Assembly: GCF_020662345.1 (NCBI RefSeq)
Contig: NZ_VMOA01000015.1
Span: 1 to 64,000 of the forward strand
Direction of reading: 5' to 3'
Source of the DNA: Methylobacterium sp. W2
GTDB lineage: Bacteria; Pseudomonadota; Alphaproteobacteria; Rhizobiales; Beijerinckiaceae
DNA length: 64,000 bases
Each line of letters starts with the position of its first letter. Position 1 is the stretch's first letter. Both the position numbers and the translations under genes were made by a program. Of the stretch, positions 56,956-64,000 are shown piece by piece. The notes beneath the pieces are model-generated. The model ran no database searches, had not been told where the DNA came from, and was given only the letters and a program-made list of their open reading frames with translations.

Positions 56956-57879
56956 ATGATGCCTTCTCCCTCCGTCCCGGATGCCGTCTATGGTTCACCT
57001 CCCGCCGAACTCGCCGACGTGTCCGCAGGGGCGGCTCAACTCTCGCCGCTGATCCCCGGATCGGTCCGGCTCGAGGACATTGCCGAAGGCAGCCTCGAGA
57101 GCGTGACCATGCTGGCCCCGGCGGGGACGATCGAGCGGCGCTACGCCCTGTCTCTCTCTCTGCGCGCCCTGCGTCCGGGCGGTCGCCTGCGCGCGCTCGC
57201 GCCGAAGGACAAGGGCGGCGCCCGCCTCGGTCGCGAGTTGAAGGAATTCGGCTGCGAGCCGGCCGAGACGGCCAAGCGGCATCACAGGATCTGCGACGTC
57301 GCCCGGCCCGCCGCGATCATCGACCTCGACGAGGTGATCCAGGAAGGCGCCCCCCGCCACATCGACAACCTCGCTCTGTGCACGCAGCCCGGCGTCTTCT
57401 CCTGGGACCGGCTCGATCCGGGCACGGCGCTGCTCCTGGCCAACCTGCCGGCCCTGTCCGGCCGGGGCGCCGATTTCGGCTGCGGGATCGGGGTTCTCGC
57501 CCGTGCCGTCCTCGCCTCGCAGGGCGTCACCGCGCTGACCCTGATCGACATCGACCGACGCGCCGTGGAGATGGCCCGCCGCAACGTGGGCGATCCCCGC
57601 GCCGACATCCGCTGGGCCGATATCCGCTCCACCGATGTCACCCTGGAGCGTCTCGACTTCGTGGTGATGAACCCGCCCTTCCACGACGGCGGGACCGAGG
57701 ATCGTTTTCTCGGCGAGGTCTTCATCCGCCGCGCCGCCGAGACGTTGAGGCCCGGCGGCACGCTCTGGCTCACTGCCAACACGCACCTGCCCTACGAGGC
57801 GCCCCTGAAAGCCGCCTTCAAGGCCGTTACGCTGAAGGCCTCGGCCGGCGGCTACAAGATCTACGAAGCCCGCAAATGA
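56956..57879 (+). CDS. RsmC-like class I methyltransferase
   Basis: The 307-residue protein has a divergent N-terminal half and a C-terminal SAM domain with GADFGCGIGVLARAVLASQG (motif I), TLIDIDRRAVEMARRNVGDP and FVVMNPPFHDGG (NPPFH, motif IV). RsmC-type enzymes methylate N2 of G1207 in 16S rRNA. The N-terminal half is a decayed copy of the domain, as usual in RsmC/RlmG. It precedes the RsuA-like synthase by 10 bp, so both would modify rRNA. Target base not proven. Confidence 0.87.
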   Translation: MMPSPSVPDAVYGSPPAELADVSAGAAQLSPLIPGSVRLEDIAEGSLESVTMLAPAGTIERRYALSLSLRALRPGGRLRALAPKDKGGARLGRELKEFGCEPAETAKRHHRICDVARPAAIIDLDEVIQEGAPRHIDNLALCTQPGVFSWDRLDPGTALLLANLPALSGRGADFGCGIGVLARAVLASQGVTALTLIDIDRRAVEMARRNVGDPRADIRWADIRSTDVTLERLDFVVMNPPFHDGGTEDRFLGEVFIRRAAETLRPGGTLWLTANTHLPYEAPLKAAFKAVTLKASAGGYKIYEARK

Positions 57880-57889
57880 GCGCGGCTCT

Positions 57890-58639
57890 GTGAGCAAGAG
57901 TCCGAGCCTCAGGCTCGATCGCCTGCTGGCGAATCTCGGTTACGGTTCGCGCCGGGAGATCGGCCTTCTCGCCAAGGCCGATCTCATCGTGCTCGACGGG
58001 GCGCCGCTGCGCGACGCCAACCAGCGCATCGCCGTGACGCCCGACCTGTCCGGGCGCATGGTCGTCGATGGCGATCCCCTCGATCCGCCGCCCGGCCTCG
58101 CTTTGATGATGCATAAGCCGCTGGGCGTGACCTGCTCCCACAAGGAGGTCGGTCCCCTGGTCTACGGCCTGCTGCCGGAGCGCTGGCGCCGGCGAGATCC
58201 GGCCCTGTCCACCATCGGCCGTCTCGACAAGGAGACCTCCGGCCTCCTGCTGCTCACCGATGACGGGGCTCTCCTGCACAAGGTGATCGCCCCGAAATCG
58301 AACGTGGCCAAGCGCTACCGCGTGGCGCTCGACCGTCCGCTTAAGGGCGACGAGGTCATGGTGCTGGGCAGCGGCTCGATGCTGCTCGACGGAGAGGACA
58401 AGCCACTCCTTCCGGTGGAGATGGAGGTCGAGGACGAGACCCACGTGGTCGTGACCCTGCATGAGGGACGCTACCATCAGGTCCGCCGCATGTTCGCGGC
58501 CCTCGGCAATCACGTCACCGCCCTGCATCGCGACCGGATCGGCGGCCTGACCCTGCCGGACGACCTCGAAGCCGGCGCGTATCGCATCCTCACCGAGGAC
58601 GACATTCGTGCCGTCCTGGGCGCGCCCTCGCTAGCCTGA
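57890..58639 (+). CDS. RsuA-family pseudouridine synthase
   Basis: The 249-residue protein has an S4 domain (LRLDRLLANLGYGSRREIGL) and the catalytic region STIGRLDKETSGLLLLTDDG with the nucleophile Asp. EGRYHQVRRMFAALGNHVTA is the substrate-binding RsuA/RluE/F signature. RsuA makes Psi516 of 16S rRNA; the RluE/F group acts on 23S. The start is GTG at 57890. It is 10 bp after the methyltransferase gene, a probable rRNA-modification operon. Confidence 0.9.
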   Translation: MSKSPSLRLDRLLANLGYGSRREIGLLAKADLIVLDGAPLRDANQRIAVTPDLSGRMVVDGDPLDPPPGLALMMHKPLGVTCSHKEVGPLVYGLLPERWRRRDPALSTIGRLDKETSGLLLLTDDGALLHKVIAPKSNVAKRYRVALDRPLKGDEVMVLGSGSMLLDGEDKPLLPVEMEVEDETHVVVTLHEGRYHQVRRMFAALGNHVTALHRDRIGGLTLPDDLEAGAYRILTEDDIRAVLGAPSLA

Positions 58640-58735
58640 TCGATTGACCAGCGCCGCGAGCGCGACTGAACTCCCATCGTCTTGCCTCGGCGGATATCCT
58701 CTGCTAAGGCCCCGCCCATTCCACACGCGGAGCCG

Positions 58736-58755
58736 GCCTCATGCCTGAATGAGGC
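58736..58755 (+). promoter_or_regulatory. Hairpin in the rpsB leader
   Basis: GCCTCAT and ATGAGGC pair over a GCCTGA loop (7-bp stem), 74 bp upstream of the rpsB start. rpsB leaders in several bacteria carry S2-responsive structures. Whether this is one is unknown. The leader spans 58640-58829. Confidence 0.35.
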
Positions 58756-58829
58756 GTTTCCGGTGATCGTTCCTTTCGAGGGGCGTTCGCTTCCTCCGCG
58801 GCGGCATCAACCGGAAGAGAAACAAGATC

Positions 58830-59894
58830 ATGGCCGTTGATTTCACGATGCGTCAGCTCCTCGAAGCGGGCGCCCATTTCGGACACCAGTCCCACCGCTG
58901 GAACCCGAAGATGCAGACCTACATCTTCGGTACCCGCAACAACATCCACATCATCGATCTGGCCCAGACCGTGCCGGCCCTTCACCAGGCCCTGCAGGCC
59001 GTGAGCGACACCGTCGCCAAGGGCGGCCGCGTGCTGTTCGTCGGCACCAAGCGTCAGGCCGCCGACACGATCGCTGAGGCCGCCAAGCGCTCGGCCCAGT
59101 ACTACGTCAACTCCCGCTGGCTCGGCGGCATGCTGACCAACTGGAAGACCATCTCGGGCTCGATCGCCCGTCTGCGCAAGGTCGACGAGACCCTCGAAGG
59201 TGGTGGCCAGGGCCTCACCAAGAAGGAGCGCCTGATGCTGTCCCGTGAAAAGGACAAGCTCGAGAAGGCGCTGGGCGGCATCAAGGACATGGGCGGCGTG
59301 CCCGACCTGCTGTTCGTGATCGACACCAACAAGGAGCAGCTCGCGATCAAGGAGGCCCAGCGCCTCGGGATCCCGGTGGCGGCCATCGTCGACACCAACT
59401 GCAACCCTGACGGCATCACCTACGTCGTCCCGGCCAACGACGATGCCGGCCGCGCGATCTCGCTCTATTGCGACCTCATCGCCCGCGCCGCCATCGACGG
59501 TATCTCGCGTGGCCAGGGCTCCAGCGGCGTCGATCTCGGCGCCTCCGAGGCCCCCGTCGCCGAAGAGCTCCCCCAGGAAGAGGCCGCCCTCTCGGTGGAG
59601 TCCGGTGCTCTCGATCCGGCCGACGTGGCCGCCCTCGTCGAGTCCACCGAGCATTTCGAACTGCTCTCCGCTCCCCGCGGCGCTCCGGACGACCTGTCCA
59701 AGCTCCACGGCGCCGGTCCGCAGATCGTGCAGAAGCTCAACGATGCCGGCGTGTACCATTACTGGCAGATCGCCGCGATGACCGACGCGGAAGTCGCCAA
59801 GGTCGATGCCGACCTGAAGCTCAACGGCCGCATCAGCCGCGACGGCTGGGTCGATCAGGCCCGTGGCTTCGCCGAGGCAGCTGCCGCCGCCTGA
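58830..59894 (+). CDS. rpsB: 30S ribosomal protein S2 with long C-terminal extension
   Basis: The 354-residue protein has the S2 core ([20 protein letters not shown], then [20 protein letters not shown] and [20 protein letters not shown]) in residues 1-235. An Ala/Glu-rich linker follows. The last 60 residues ([20 protein letters not shown]) have a helix-hairpin-helix-like pattern similar to terminal domains of some ribosomal and DNA-binding proteins. E. coli S2 has 241 residues. Rhizobiales S2 proteins often carry such tails. First gene of rpsB-tsf-pyrH-frr. Confidence 0.97.
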   Translation: MAVDFTMRQLLEAGAHFGHQSHRWNPKMQTYIFGTRNNIHIIDLAQTVPALHQALQAVSDTVAKGGRVLFVGTKRQAADTIAEAAKRSAQYYVNSRWLGGMLTNWKTISGSIARLRKVDETLEGGGQGLTKKERLMLSREKDKLEKALGGIKDMGGVPDLLFVIDTNKEQLAIKEAQRLGIPVAAIVDTNCNPDGITYVVPANDDAGRAISLYCDLIARAAIDGISRGQGSSGVDLGASEAPVAEELPQEEAALSVESGALDPADVAALVESTEHFELLSAPRGAPDDLSKLHGAGPQIVQKLNDAGVYHYWQIAAMTDAEVAKVDADLKLNGRISRDGWVDQARGFAEAAAAA

Positions 59895-59901
59895 TCGCAC
59901 A

Positions 59902-59977
59902 GGCATCCCGGCAACGGGATGCCGCCGCAGACGTCGAACCCATCCACGAAGCCCGGCGCTCCCCCTAGCGTCGGGCT
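59902..59977 (+). terminator. Two tandem hairpins between rpsB and tsf
   Basis: GGCATCCCG/CGGGATGCC (59902-59910 and 59915-59923, GCAA loop) is a perfect 9-bp stem. AGCCCGGCG/CGTCGGGCT (59950-59958 and 59969-59977) is a 9-bp stem with one G-U pair followed by CCTTTATC. The pair may partly terminate rpsB transcripts and set tsf levels. Confidence 0.6.
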
Positions 59978-60016
59978 CCTTTATCATTTGAGACAGACCC
60001 GAAGAAAGGACTCGCC

Positions 60017-60940
60017 ATGGCCAACATCACCGCCGCATTGGTGAAAGAGCTCCGCGAAAAGACCGGCGCGGGCATGATGGACTGCAAGGGCGCACTCAAC
60101 GAGACGGACGGCGACATCGAAGCCGCGGTCGACTGGCTGCGCAAGAAGGGCCTCGCCAAGGCCGCCAAGAAGGCCGGGCGCGTCGCCGCCGAGGGCCTCG
60201 TGGCCGTCGAATCGTCGGGCCATCACGCCGCCATCGTCGAGGTGAATTCCGAGACCGACTTCGTCGCCCGCAACGACAGCTTCCAGGGCTTCGCCCGCGA
60301 GGCCGCCAAGCTTGCCCTCGACACCGACGGCTCGCTGGAAGGCCTTGAGGCCGCGCACTTCCCCGGCGGCTCCACGACGATCAAGGAGACGCTGTCGAGC
60401 CTCATCGCCACCATCGGCGAGAACATGACCCTGCGCCGCGTCGCCAAGCTCGACGTGACCAAGGGCGTGATCGCGTCCTACGTCCATGCCCAGGTCGCCG
60501 ACGGCCTCGGCAAGATCGGCGTGCTGGTGGCTCTCGAATCGGAGGGCGACGTGGACGTCCTCTCCACCCTCGGCCGTCAGATCGCCATGCACGTCGCGGC
60601 CACCAACCCGGTGGCCCTGGACGCGGCCGGCGTCGATCAGGCCGTGCTCGAGCGCGAGAGCAACATCCTGCGCGAGAAGAACGCCGGCAAGCCGGACCAC
60701 GTCCTCGCCAAGATCGTCGAGAGCGGCCTGAAGAGCTACTACAAGGAGGTCACCCTCCTGGAGCAGCCCTTCGTCCATGACGGCTCGAAGACGATCACGC
60801 AGGTGCTGAAGGAAGCCGAGGGCAAGGCCGGCGCGCCGGTTAAGCTCACCGCCTTCGTGCGCTACGCCCTCGGCGAGGGCATCGAGAAGGAAGAGGCGCC
60901 CGACTTCGCCACAGAAGTCGCGGCTGCCGCGCGCGGCTGA
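60017..60940 (+). CDS. tsf: Elongation factor Ts
   Basis: EF-Ts recycles EF-Tu by nucleotide exchange. The 307-residue protein starts [20 protein letters not shown] with the TDF motif [20 protein letters not shown]. It also has [20 protein letters not shown]. The start is ATG with GAAAGGA upstream. It is terminated by a strong hairpin at 60976-61009, so the downstream pyrH likely has its own promoter or read-through. Confidence 0.98.
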   Translation: MANITAALVKELREKTGAGMMDCKGALNETDGDIEAAVDWLRKKGLAKAAKKAGRVAAEGLVAVESSGHHAAIVEVNSETDFVARNDSFQGFAREAAKLALDTDGSLEGLEAAHFPGGSTTIKETLSSLIATIGENMTLRRVAKLDVTKGVIASYVHAQVADGLGKIGVLVALESEGDVDVLSTLGRQIAMHVAATNPVALDAAGVDQAVLERESNILREKNAGKPDHVLAKIVESGLKSYYKEVTLLEQPFVHDGSKTITQVLKEAEGKAGAPVKLTAFVRYALGEGIEKEEAPDFATEVAAAARG

Positions 60941-60975
60941 CGCCGTCTTCCAGCTGGATCGATACTCATCTCGTG

Positions 60976-61009
60976 GAACGGGCGGTGGCAGCGATGCCGC
61001 CGCCCGTTC
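60976..61009 (+). terminator. Hairpin terminator after tsf
   Basis: GAACGGGCGGTGGCA and TGCCGCCGCCCGTTC form a 15-bp stem with one G-U pair and a GCGA loop, followed by TGCGTTTCC. It lies 36 bp after the tsf stop. Confidence 0.8.
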
Positions 61010-61183
61010 TGCGTTTCCCGGACGACAATCGTGCCTCGTCTCTCCACAGGACCGGAATGCACCCGACAGGATGACAGCTAAGACCGTCCTGCCCCTCGAC
61101 CTTCGCGACCGCCTTGCGATAGACAGCGGGCGCTTCCGATTGAATCGTTCGGCCTTGCGCCGGTGCTCGAGGGGACTGGCGCC

Positions 61184-61906
61184 ATGCCGCAGACCAAACC
61201 GTTTCGCCGCGTGCTCGTGAAGCTGTCGGGCGAGGCTCTGGCCGCCCCCGACGGGTACTGGCTGCATCCCCCGCTCCTGGCGGCCCTGGCGGACGATATC
61301 GCCAAGACCCTGGAGGCCGGCTTCCAGGTCGCCCTGGTGGTCGGGGGCGGCAACATGATCCGGGGCGCGCGCATCTCGTCGGCGGGCTGGATCGACCGCG
61401 CCACCGGCGATTCGCTGGGCATGATCGCCACCGTGATGAACTCCCTCGCCCTGGAGACGGCGCTCAATGCCGCCGGCGTGCCCGCCCGCACCATGTCCGC
61501 CGTGTCGATGCCGACGATCTGCGAGACTTATGCGCGCCAGCCGGCCCTGCACCATCTCGACAAGGGCCAGGTGGTCGTCCTCGCCGGCGGCACCGGCAAC
61601 CCGTATTTCACCACCGACACCGCCGCCGTCCTGCGCGCGGCCGAACTGCGCTGCGGAGCCGTGCTCAAGGCGACGCAGGTGGACGGGGTCTATTCAGCCG
61701 ATCCGAAGAAGGACCCGTCGGCGGTGCGCTACGATCGCCTGACCCATGACGATGCCATCGCCCGCGATCTGAAGATTATGGATACCGCCGCCTTCGCCCT
61801 GGCCCGCGAGAGCCGCATCTCCATCGTGGTTGGCTCGGTCCACGCTCCGAGTTCGGTGACCGCGATCCTCACCGGGAACGCCCCTTCGACGCATGTCGTG
61901 CCCTGA
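61184..61906 (+). CDS. pyrH: UMP kinase
   Basis: PyrH phosphorylates UMP to UDP. The 240-residue protein starts MPQTKPFRRVLVKLSGEALA and has VVGGGNMIRGARISSAGWID, ATGDSLGMIATVMNSLALET and FTTDTAAVLRAAELRCGAVL, all PyrH features. An in-frame GTG at 61163 would add seven residues. It is followed by the BLUF gene and then by frr, a break in the usual pyrH-frr neighbourhood. Confidence 0.97.
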   Translation: MPQTKPFRRVLVKLSGEALAAPDGYWLHPPLLAALADDIAKTLEAGFQVALVVGGGNMIRGARISSAGWIDRATGDSLGMIATVMNSLALETALNAAGVPARTMSAVSMPTICETYARQPALHHLDKGQVVVLAGGTGNPYFTTDTAAVLRAAELRCGAVLKATQVDGVYSADPKKDPSAVRYDRLTHDDAIARDLKIMDTAAFALARESRISIVVGSVHAPSSVTAILTGNAPSTHVVP

Positions 61907-62067
61907 CGGCACCTCATCTCAAGTATCGGCCTGGCTGTGCCGAGTTGATGCGCGGCGGTCTTTCAGTCGATCGCTTGCATTCGCCATCAGGGTTTCTTGA
62001 GGATTTTAGTTCGTCCTGTGAAAGGGAACGCCTGCCGCTCGCCCGAAGCGGCTACCGAGCATAGTCG

Positions 62068-62553
62068 ATGCCCCTGTCGCAGATCGTTTTCTATAGCCGG
62101 AATCTCGTGAAGCTGACGGGCGGTTCGATGCGCGACATGGTCAGGGACATCCTAGCCTCCTGCAGTCGCTACGATCGTGCGTCGGGCATGACCGGAGCCC
62201 TCGTGTTCAACGAGGATTTCTTCCTCCAGGCCATGGAGGGCGAGTCATCGACGATCTCGGAGCAGCTCTGGAATCTGGCAGCGGACAGCCGTCACAGCGG
62301 GATGGTCCTCGTCTCGGCCGCCCCGGTGCAGCAGCGTTCGTTGGGGGGATGGACGGTGGGCTATGCCGGCCGTTCGGAGGTCCTCAACGCCCTCTATCTC
62401 CAATACGGTCCCACTGCGAAGTTCGACCCCACGGAGATGTCGGCGGCGGCCATCATCGCCCTGCTCCGGGCGTTCACGGAGCTCGATGCGAGCCATTTCG
62501 TCCAGCGCTCCGGCCAGCCGGGGATCGTGGCGATCAAGCCGGTCGCGCGATAG
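62068..62553 (+). CDS. BLUF-domain photoreceptor-like protein with altered flavin pocket
   Basis: The 161-residue protein begins [20 protein letters not shown]. It has the BLUF pattern with Y9, then [37 protein letters not shown] with Q54, and GGWTVGYAG with W95. Canonical BLUF domains bind FAD and sense blue light through Tyr-Gln hydrogen-bond change. Here the flavin-contacting Asn is replaced (D36) and the Met near Trp is V97. The last 60 residues form a helical tail with no output domain. Its position between pyrH and frr is unusual. Confidence 0.85.
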   Translation: MPLSQIVFYSRNLVKLTGGSMRDMVRDILASCSRYDRASGMTGALVFNEDFFLQAMEGESSTISEQLWNLAADSRHSGMVLVSAAPVQQRSLGGWTVGYAGRSEVLNALYLQYGPTAKFDPTEMSAAAIIALLRAFTELDASHFVQRSGQPGIVAIKPVAR

Positions 62554-62704
62554 TCCGATCCCGAACCCGGCTCGCACCGGCGATTTGATCCGCCGCGGCT
62601 GCGAACGCCATTTGCGACCTGTCGGATTTTGGTTCATTGAGGCCGCACGCACGGGCCCCGGCGGCCCCACGCCCTTTCTCCCCAATTTCGTCGGGACACA
62701 CAGT

Positions 62705-63268
62705 ATGGCGACCCCAGAGTTCGACCTGAACGATATCAAGCGCCGGATGCAGGGCGCCGTGAGCGCCTTGTCGAAGGATCTCGGCTCCCTGCGCACAGGA
62801 CGCGCCACCCCGAGCATTCTCGATCCGATCAACGTCGATGCCTACGGGTCGTCGATGCCGATGGCCCAGGTCGCCACGGTGAGCGTGCCCGAGCCGCGCC
62901 TCCTGTCGATCTCGGTCTGGGACCGGAGCATGGTCGCCGCCGTGGAAAAGGCCATCCGTGAATCCGATCTCGGGCTGAACCCTCAGACCGAAGGCCAGAC
63001 CATCCGCCTGCGCGTGCCGGAGATGAACGAGCAGCGCCGCAAGGAAATGGTCAAGGTCGCCCATAAATACACCGAGGAGGCCCGCGTCGCGGTCCGCCAC
63101 GTCCGCCGCGATGCGCTCGACCATCTCAAGAAGCTCGAGAAGGACAGCGCCATCAGCGAAGACGACGAGAAGCGTCAGGCCACCGAGGTGCAGAAGGTGA
63201 CCGACCAGCACATCGCCGAGATCGATGGCGTTCTCGCCACGAAGGAAAAGGAAATCATGCAGGTCTAA
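62705..63268 (+). CDS. frr: Ribosome recycling factor
   Basis: RRF splits post-termination ribosomes with EF-G. The 187-residue protein starts [20 protein letters not shown] and has [20 protein letters not shown], then [20 protein letters not shown] and [20 protein letters not shown], the RRF signatures. The start is ATG at 62705; an in-frame reading of 114 codons upstream overlaps the BLUF end and is not coding. It precedes uppS by 13 bp, a standard pairing. Confidence 0.98.
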   Translation: MATPEFDLNDIKRRMQGAVSALSKDLGSLRTGRATPSILDPINVDAYGSSMPMAQVATVSVPEPRLLSISVWDRSMVAAVEKAIRESDLGLNPQTEGQTIRLRVPEMNEQRRKEMVKVAHKYTEEARVAVRHVRRDALDHLKKLEKDSAISEDDEKRQATEVQKVTDQHIAEIDGVLATKEKEIMQV

Positions 63269-63281
63269 GTTTCGGACGGGT

Positions 63282-64000
63282 ATGGAATCGACGGAATCAC
63301 GGACGGGGAGAAGCGCGTTGGGTCGCTCAGAGGGCGCGCGTCAGATCGAGGTATCTGCGGCCGGGGATAGGGATGCGGCCGCCGCCACGGTCGGCCTCGC
63401 CTCGCGCGATGCCGCGCCGTCGGGGTCCGGCTCGTCTCCCGCTACCCGTCCGGCGACGCCCGCCCATGTGGCCATCATCATGGATGGCAACGGCCGCTGG
63501 GCCGCGCGCCGCGGTCTGCCGCGGGTCGAGGGGCATCGCCGCGGCGTCGAGGCCGTCCGCCGCGCGGTCCGCTCCGCCATCGACCTCGGCGTCTCCTATC
63601 TGACGATCTACAGCTTCTCTTCCGAGAACTGGCGCCGGCCGCCGGCCGAGATCGCCGATCTCATGGGCCTGCTGAAGCTGTTCGTGCGGCGCGACCTCGC
63701 CGAGCTTCACGGCAACAACGTGCGCGTCAAGATCATCGGCGCCCGCGAGGGCTTGAGCGCCGATATCGCCGCATTACTCGATGAGGCCGAGGCGCGGACC
63801 CGCGGCAATACCGGTCTCACCCTGATCATCGCCTTCAATTACGGCGGGCGCCAGGAAATCCTGCGGGCGGTGCGGACCCTGGCCCAGGCCGTGGCCGACG
63901 GGCGGATGAGCCCCGCCGAAATCGGCCTCGAAGCCATCGCCCAGGCCCTCGATACCACCGGCATTCCTGATCCCGACCTCGTCATCCGCACCTCCGGTGA
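63282..64000 (+). CDS. uppS: Undecaprenyl diphosphate synthase (C-terminus beyond window)
   Basis: The enzyme makes the C55 lipid carrier for cell-wall synthesis. The partial frame reads [20 protein letters not shown], the catalytic Asp/Gly/Asn/Arg/Trp motif, then [40 protein letters not shown] and [20 protein letters not shown]. It ends at the window edge in DLVIRTSGE. The ATG at 63282 adds a 65-residue low-complexity N-terminal segment; a TTG at 63318 with GGGGAG at 7 nt is an alternative start. It follows frr. Confidence 0.95.
   Translation, partial: MESTESRTGRSALGRSEGARQIEVSAAGDRDAAAATVGLASRDAAPSGSGSSPATRPATPAHVAIIMDGNGRWAARRGLPRVEGHRRGVEAVRRAVRSAIDLGVSYLTIYSFSSENWRRPPAEIADLMGLLKLFVRRDLAELHGNNVRVKIIGAREGLSADIAALLDEAEARTRGNTGLTLIIAFNYGGRQEILRAVRTLAQAVADGRMSPAEIGLEAIAQALDTTGIPDPDLVIRTSG

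Noticed and set aside
59984-61555. 523-residue minus-strand frame across tsf and pyrH
   Set aside because: Spans two well-identified plus-strand genes and a terminator; no recognisable domain.

Overview
The window is high-GC chromosomal DNA from an alphaproteobacterium of the order Rhizobiales, most likely Methylobacterium or Methylorubrum. Three things point there. The conserved blocks rpsF-rpsR-DUF2232-rplI-dnaB-alr-radA-cvpA-purF, pdxJ-acpS-lepB-rnc-era and rpsB-tsf-pyrH-frr-uppS have alphaproteobacterial order. There is a XoxF-type lanthanide methanol dehydrogenase (49318-51096). There is also a short DHFR-like protein that matches dihydromethanopterin reductase DmrA (37848-38258). Together the last two suggest methylotrophy with tetrahydromethanopterin as C1 carrier. 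No rRNA, tRNA, CRISPR array, intact insertion sequence, phage gene or origin was recognised.

Layout. 1-11450 holds a partial DUF937 gene, a KefB-type antiporter coupled to a MATE exporter, two DUF1127 genes facing a MocR regulator, an acyl-CoA dehydrogenase, ispH, thrB and an ExaC/AldB-type aldehyde dehydrogenase. 11450-19870 is accessory in character: a beta-lactamase-fold hydrolase, an exported unknown protein, two MFS exporters, a parDE toxin-antitoxin cassette between direct repeats, DoxX and a lipoprotein. 20000-27712 carries guaB and guaA around two MAPEG proteins, a PanE-like reductase, rsmB (probably CTG-started) and an exported alpha/beta hydrolase. The 3' end of guaA is followed by an 842-bp interval bounded by a 15-bp direct repeat and containing a decayed vapBC; it looks like a relic island. 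28600-37800 mixes an intact Phd/VapC pair, an aldo/keto reductase with a divergent LysR gene, cupin, NnrU, YfgM-like, der, a YbdK-type ligase and an AbrB/VapC pair. 37848-49000 is one long minus-strand run from rpsF to dmrA. 49318-52600 has xoxF, MgtC, PepSY and PH-domain genes. 52697-64000 is plus-strand housekeeping: pdxJ, acpS, lepB, rnc, era, an RsmC-like methyltransferase, an RsuA-like synthase, rpsB, tsf, pyrH, a BLUF photoreceptor, frr and the start of uppS.

Non-coding highlights are a dispersed cloverleaf-like intergenic repeat of about 113 bp (three full copies and one half copy, each just 3' of a minus-strand gene), several clear rho-independent terminators, a perfect GntR/FadR-type operator palindrome beside a DUF1127 gene, and a hairpin at the rpsF start. 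Functions are inferred from reading the translations against remembered family motifs; no database search was run.
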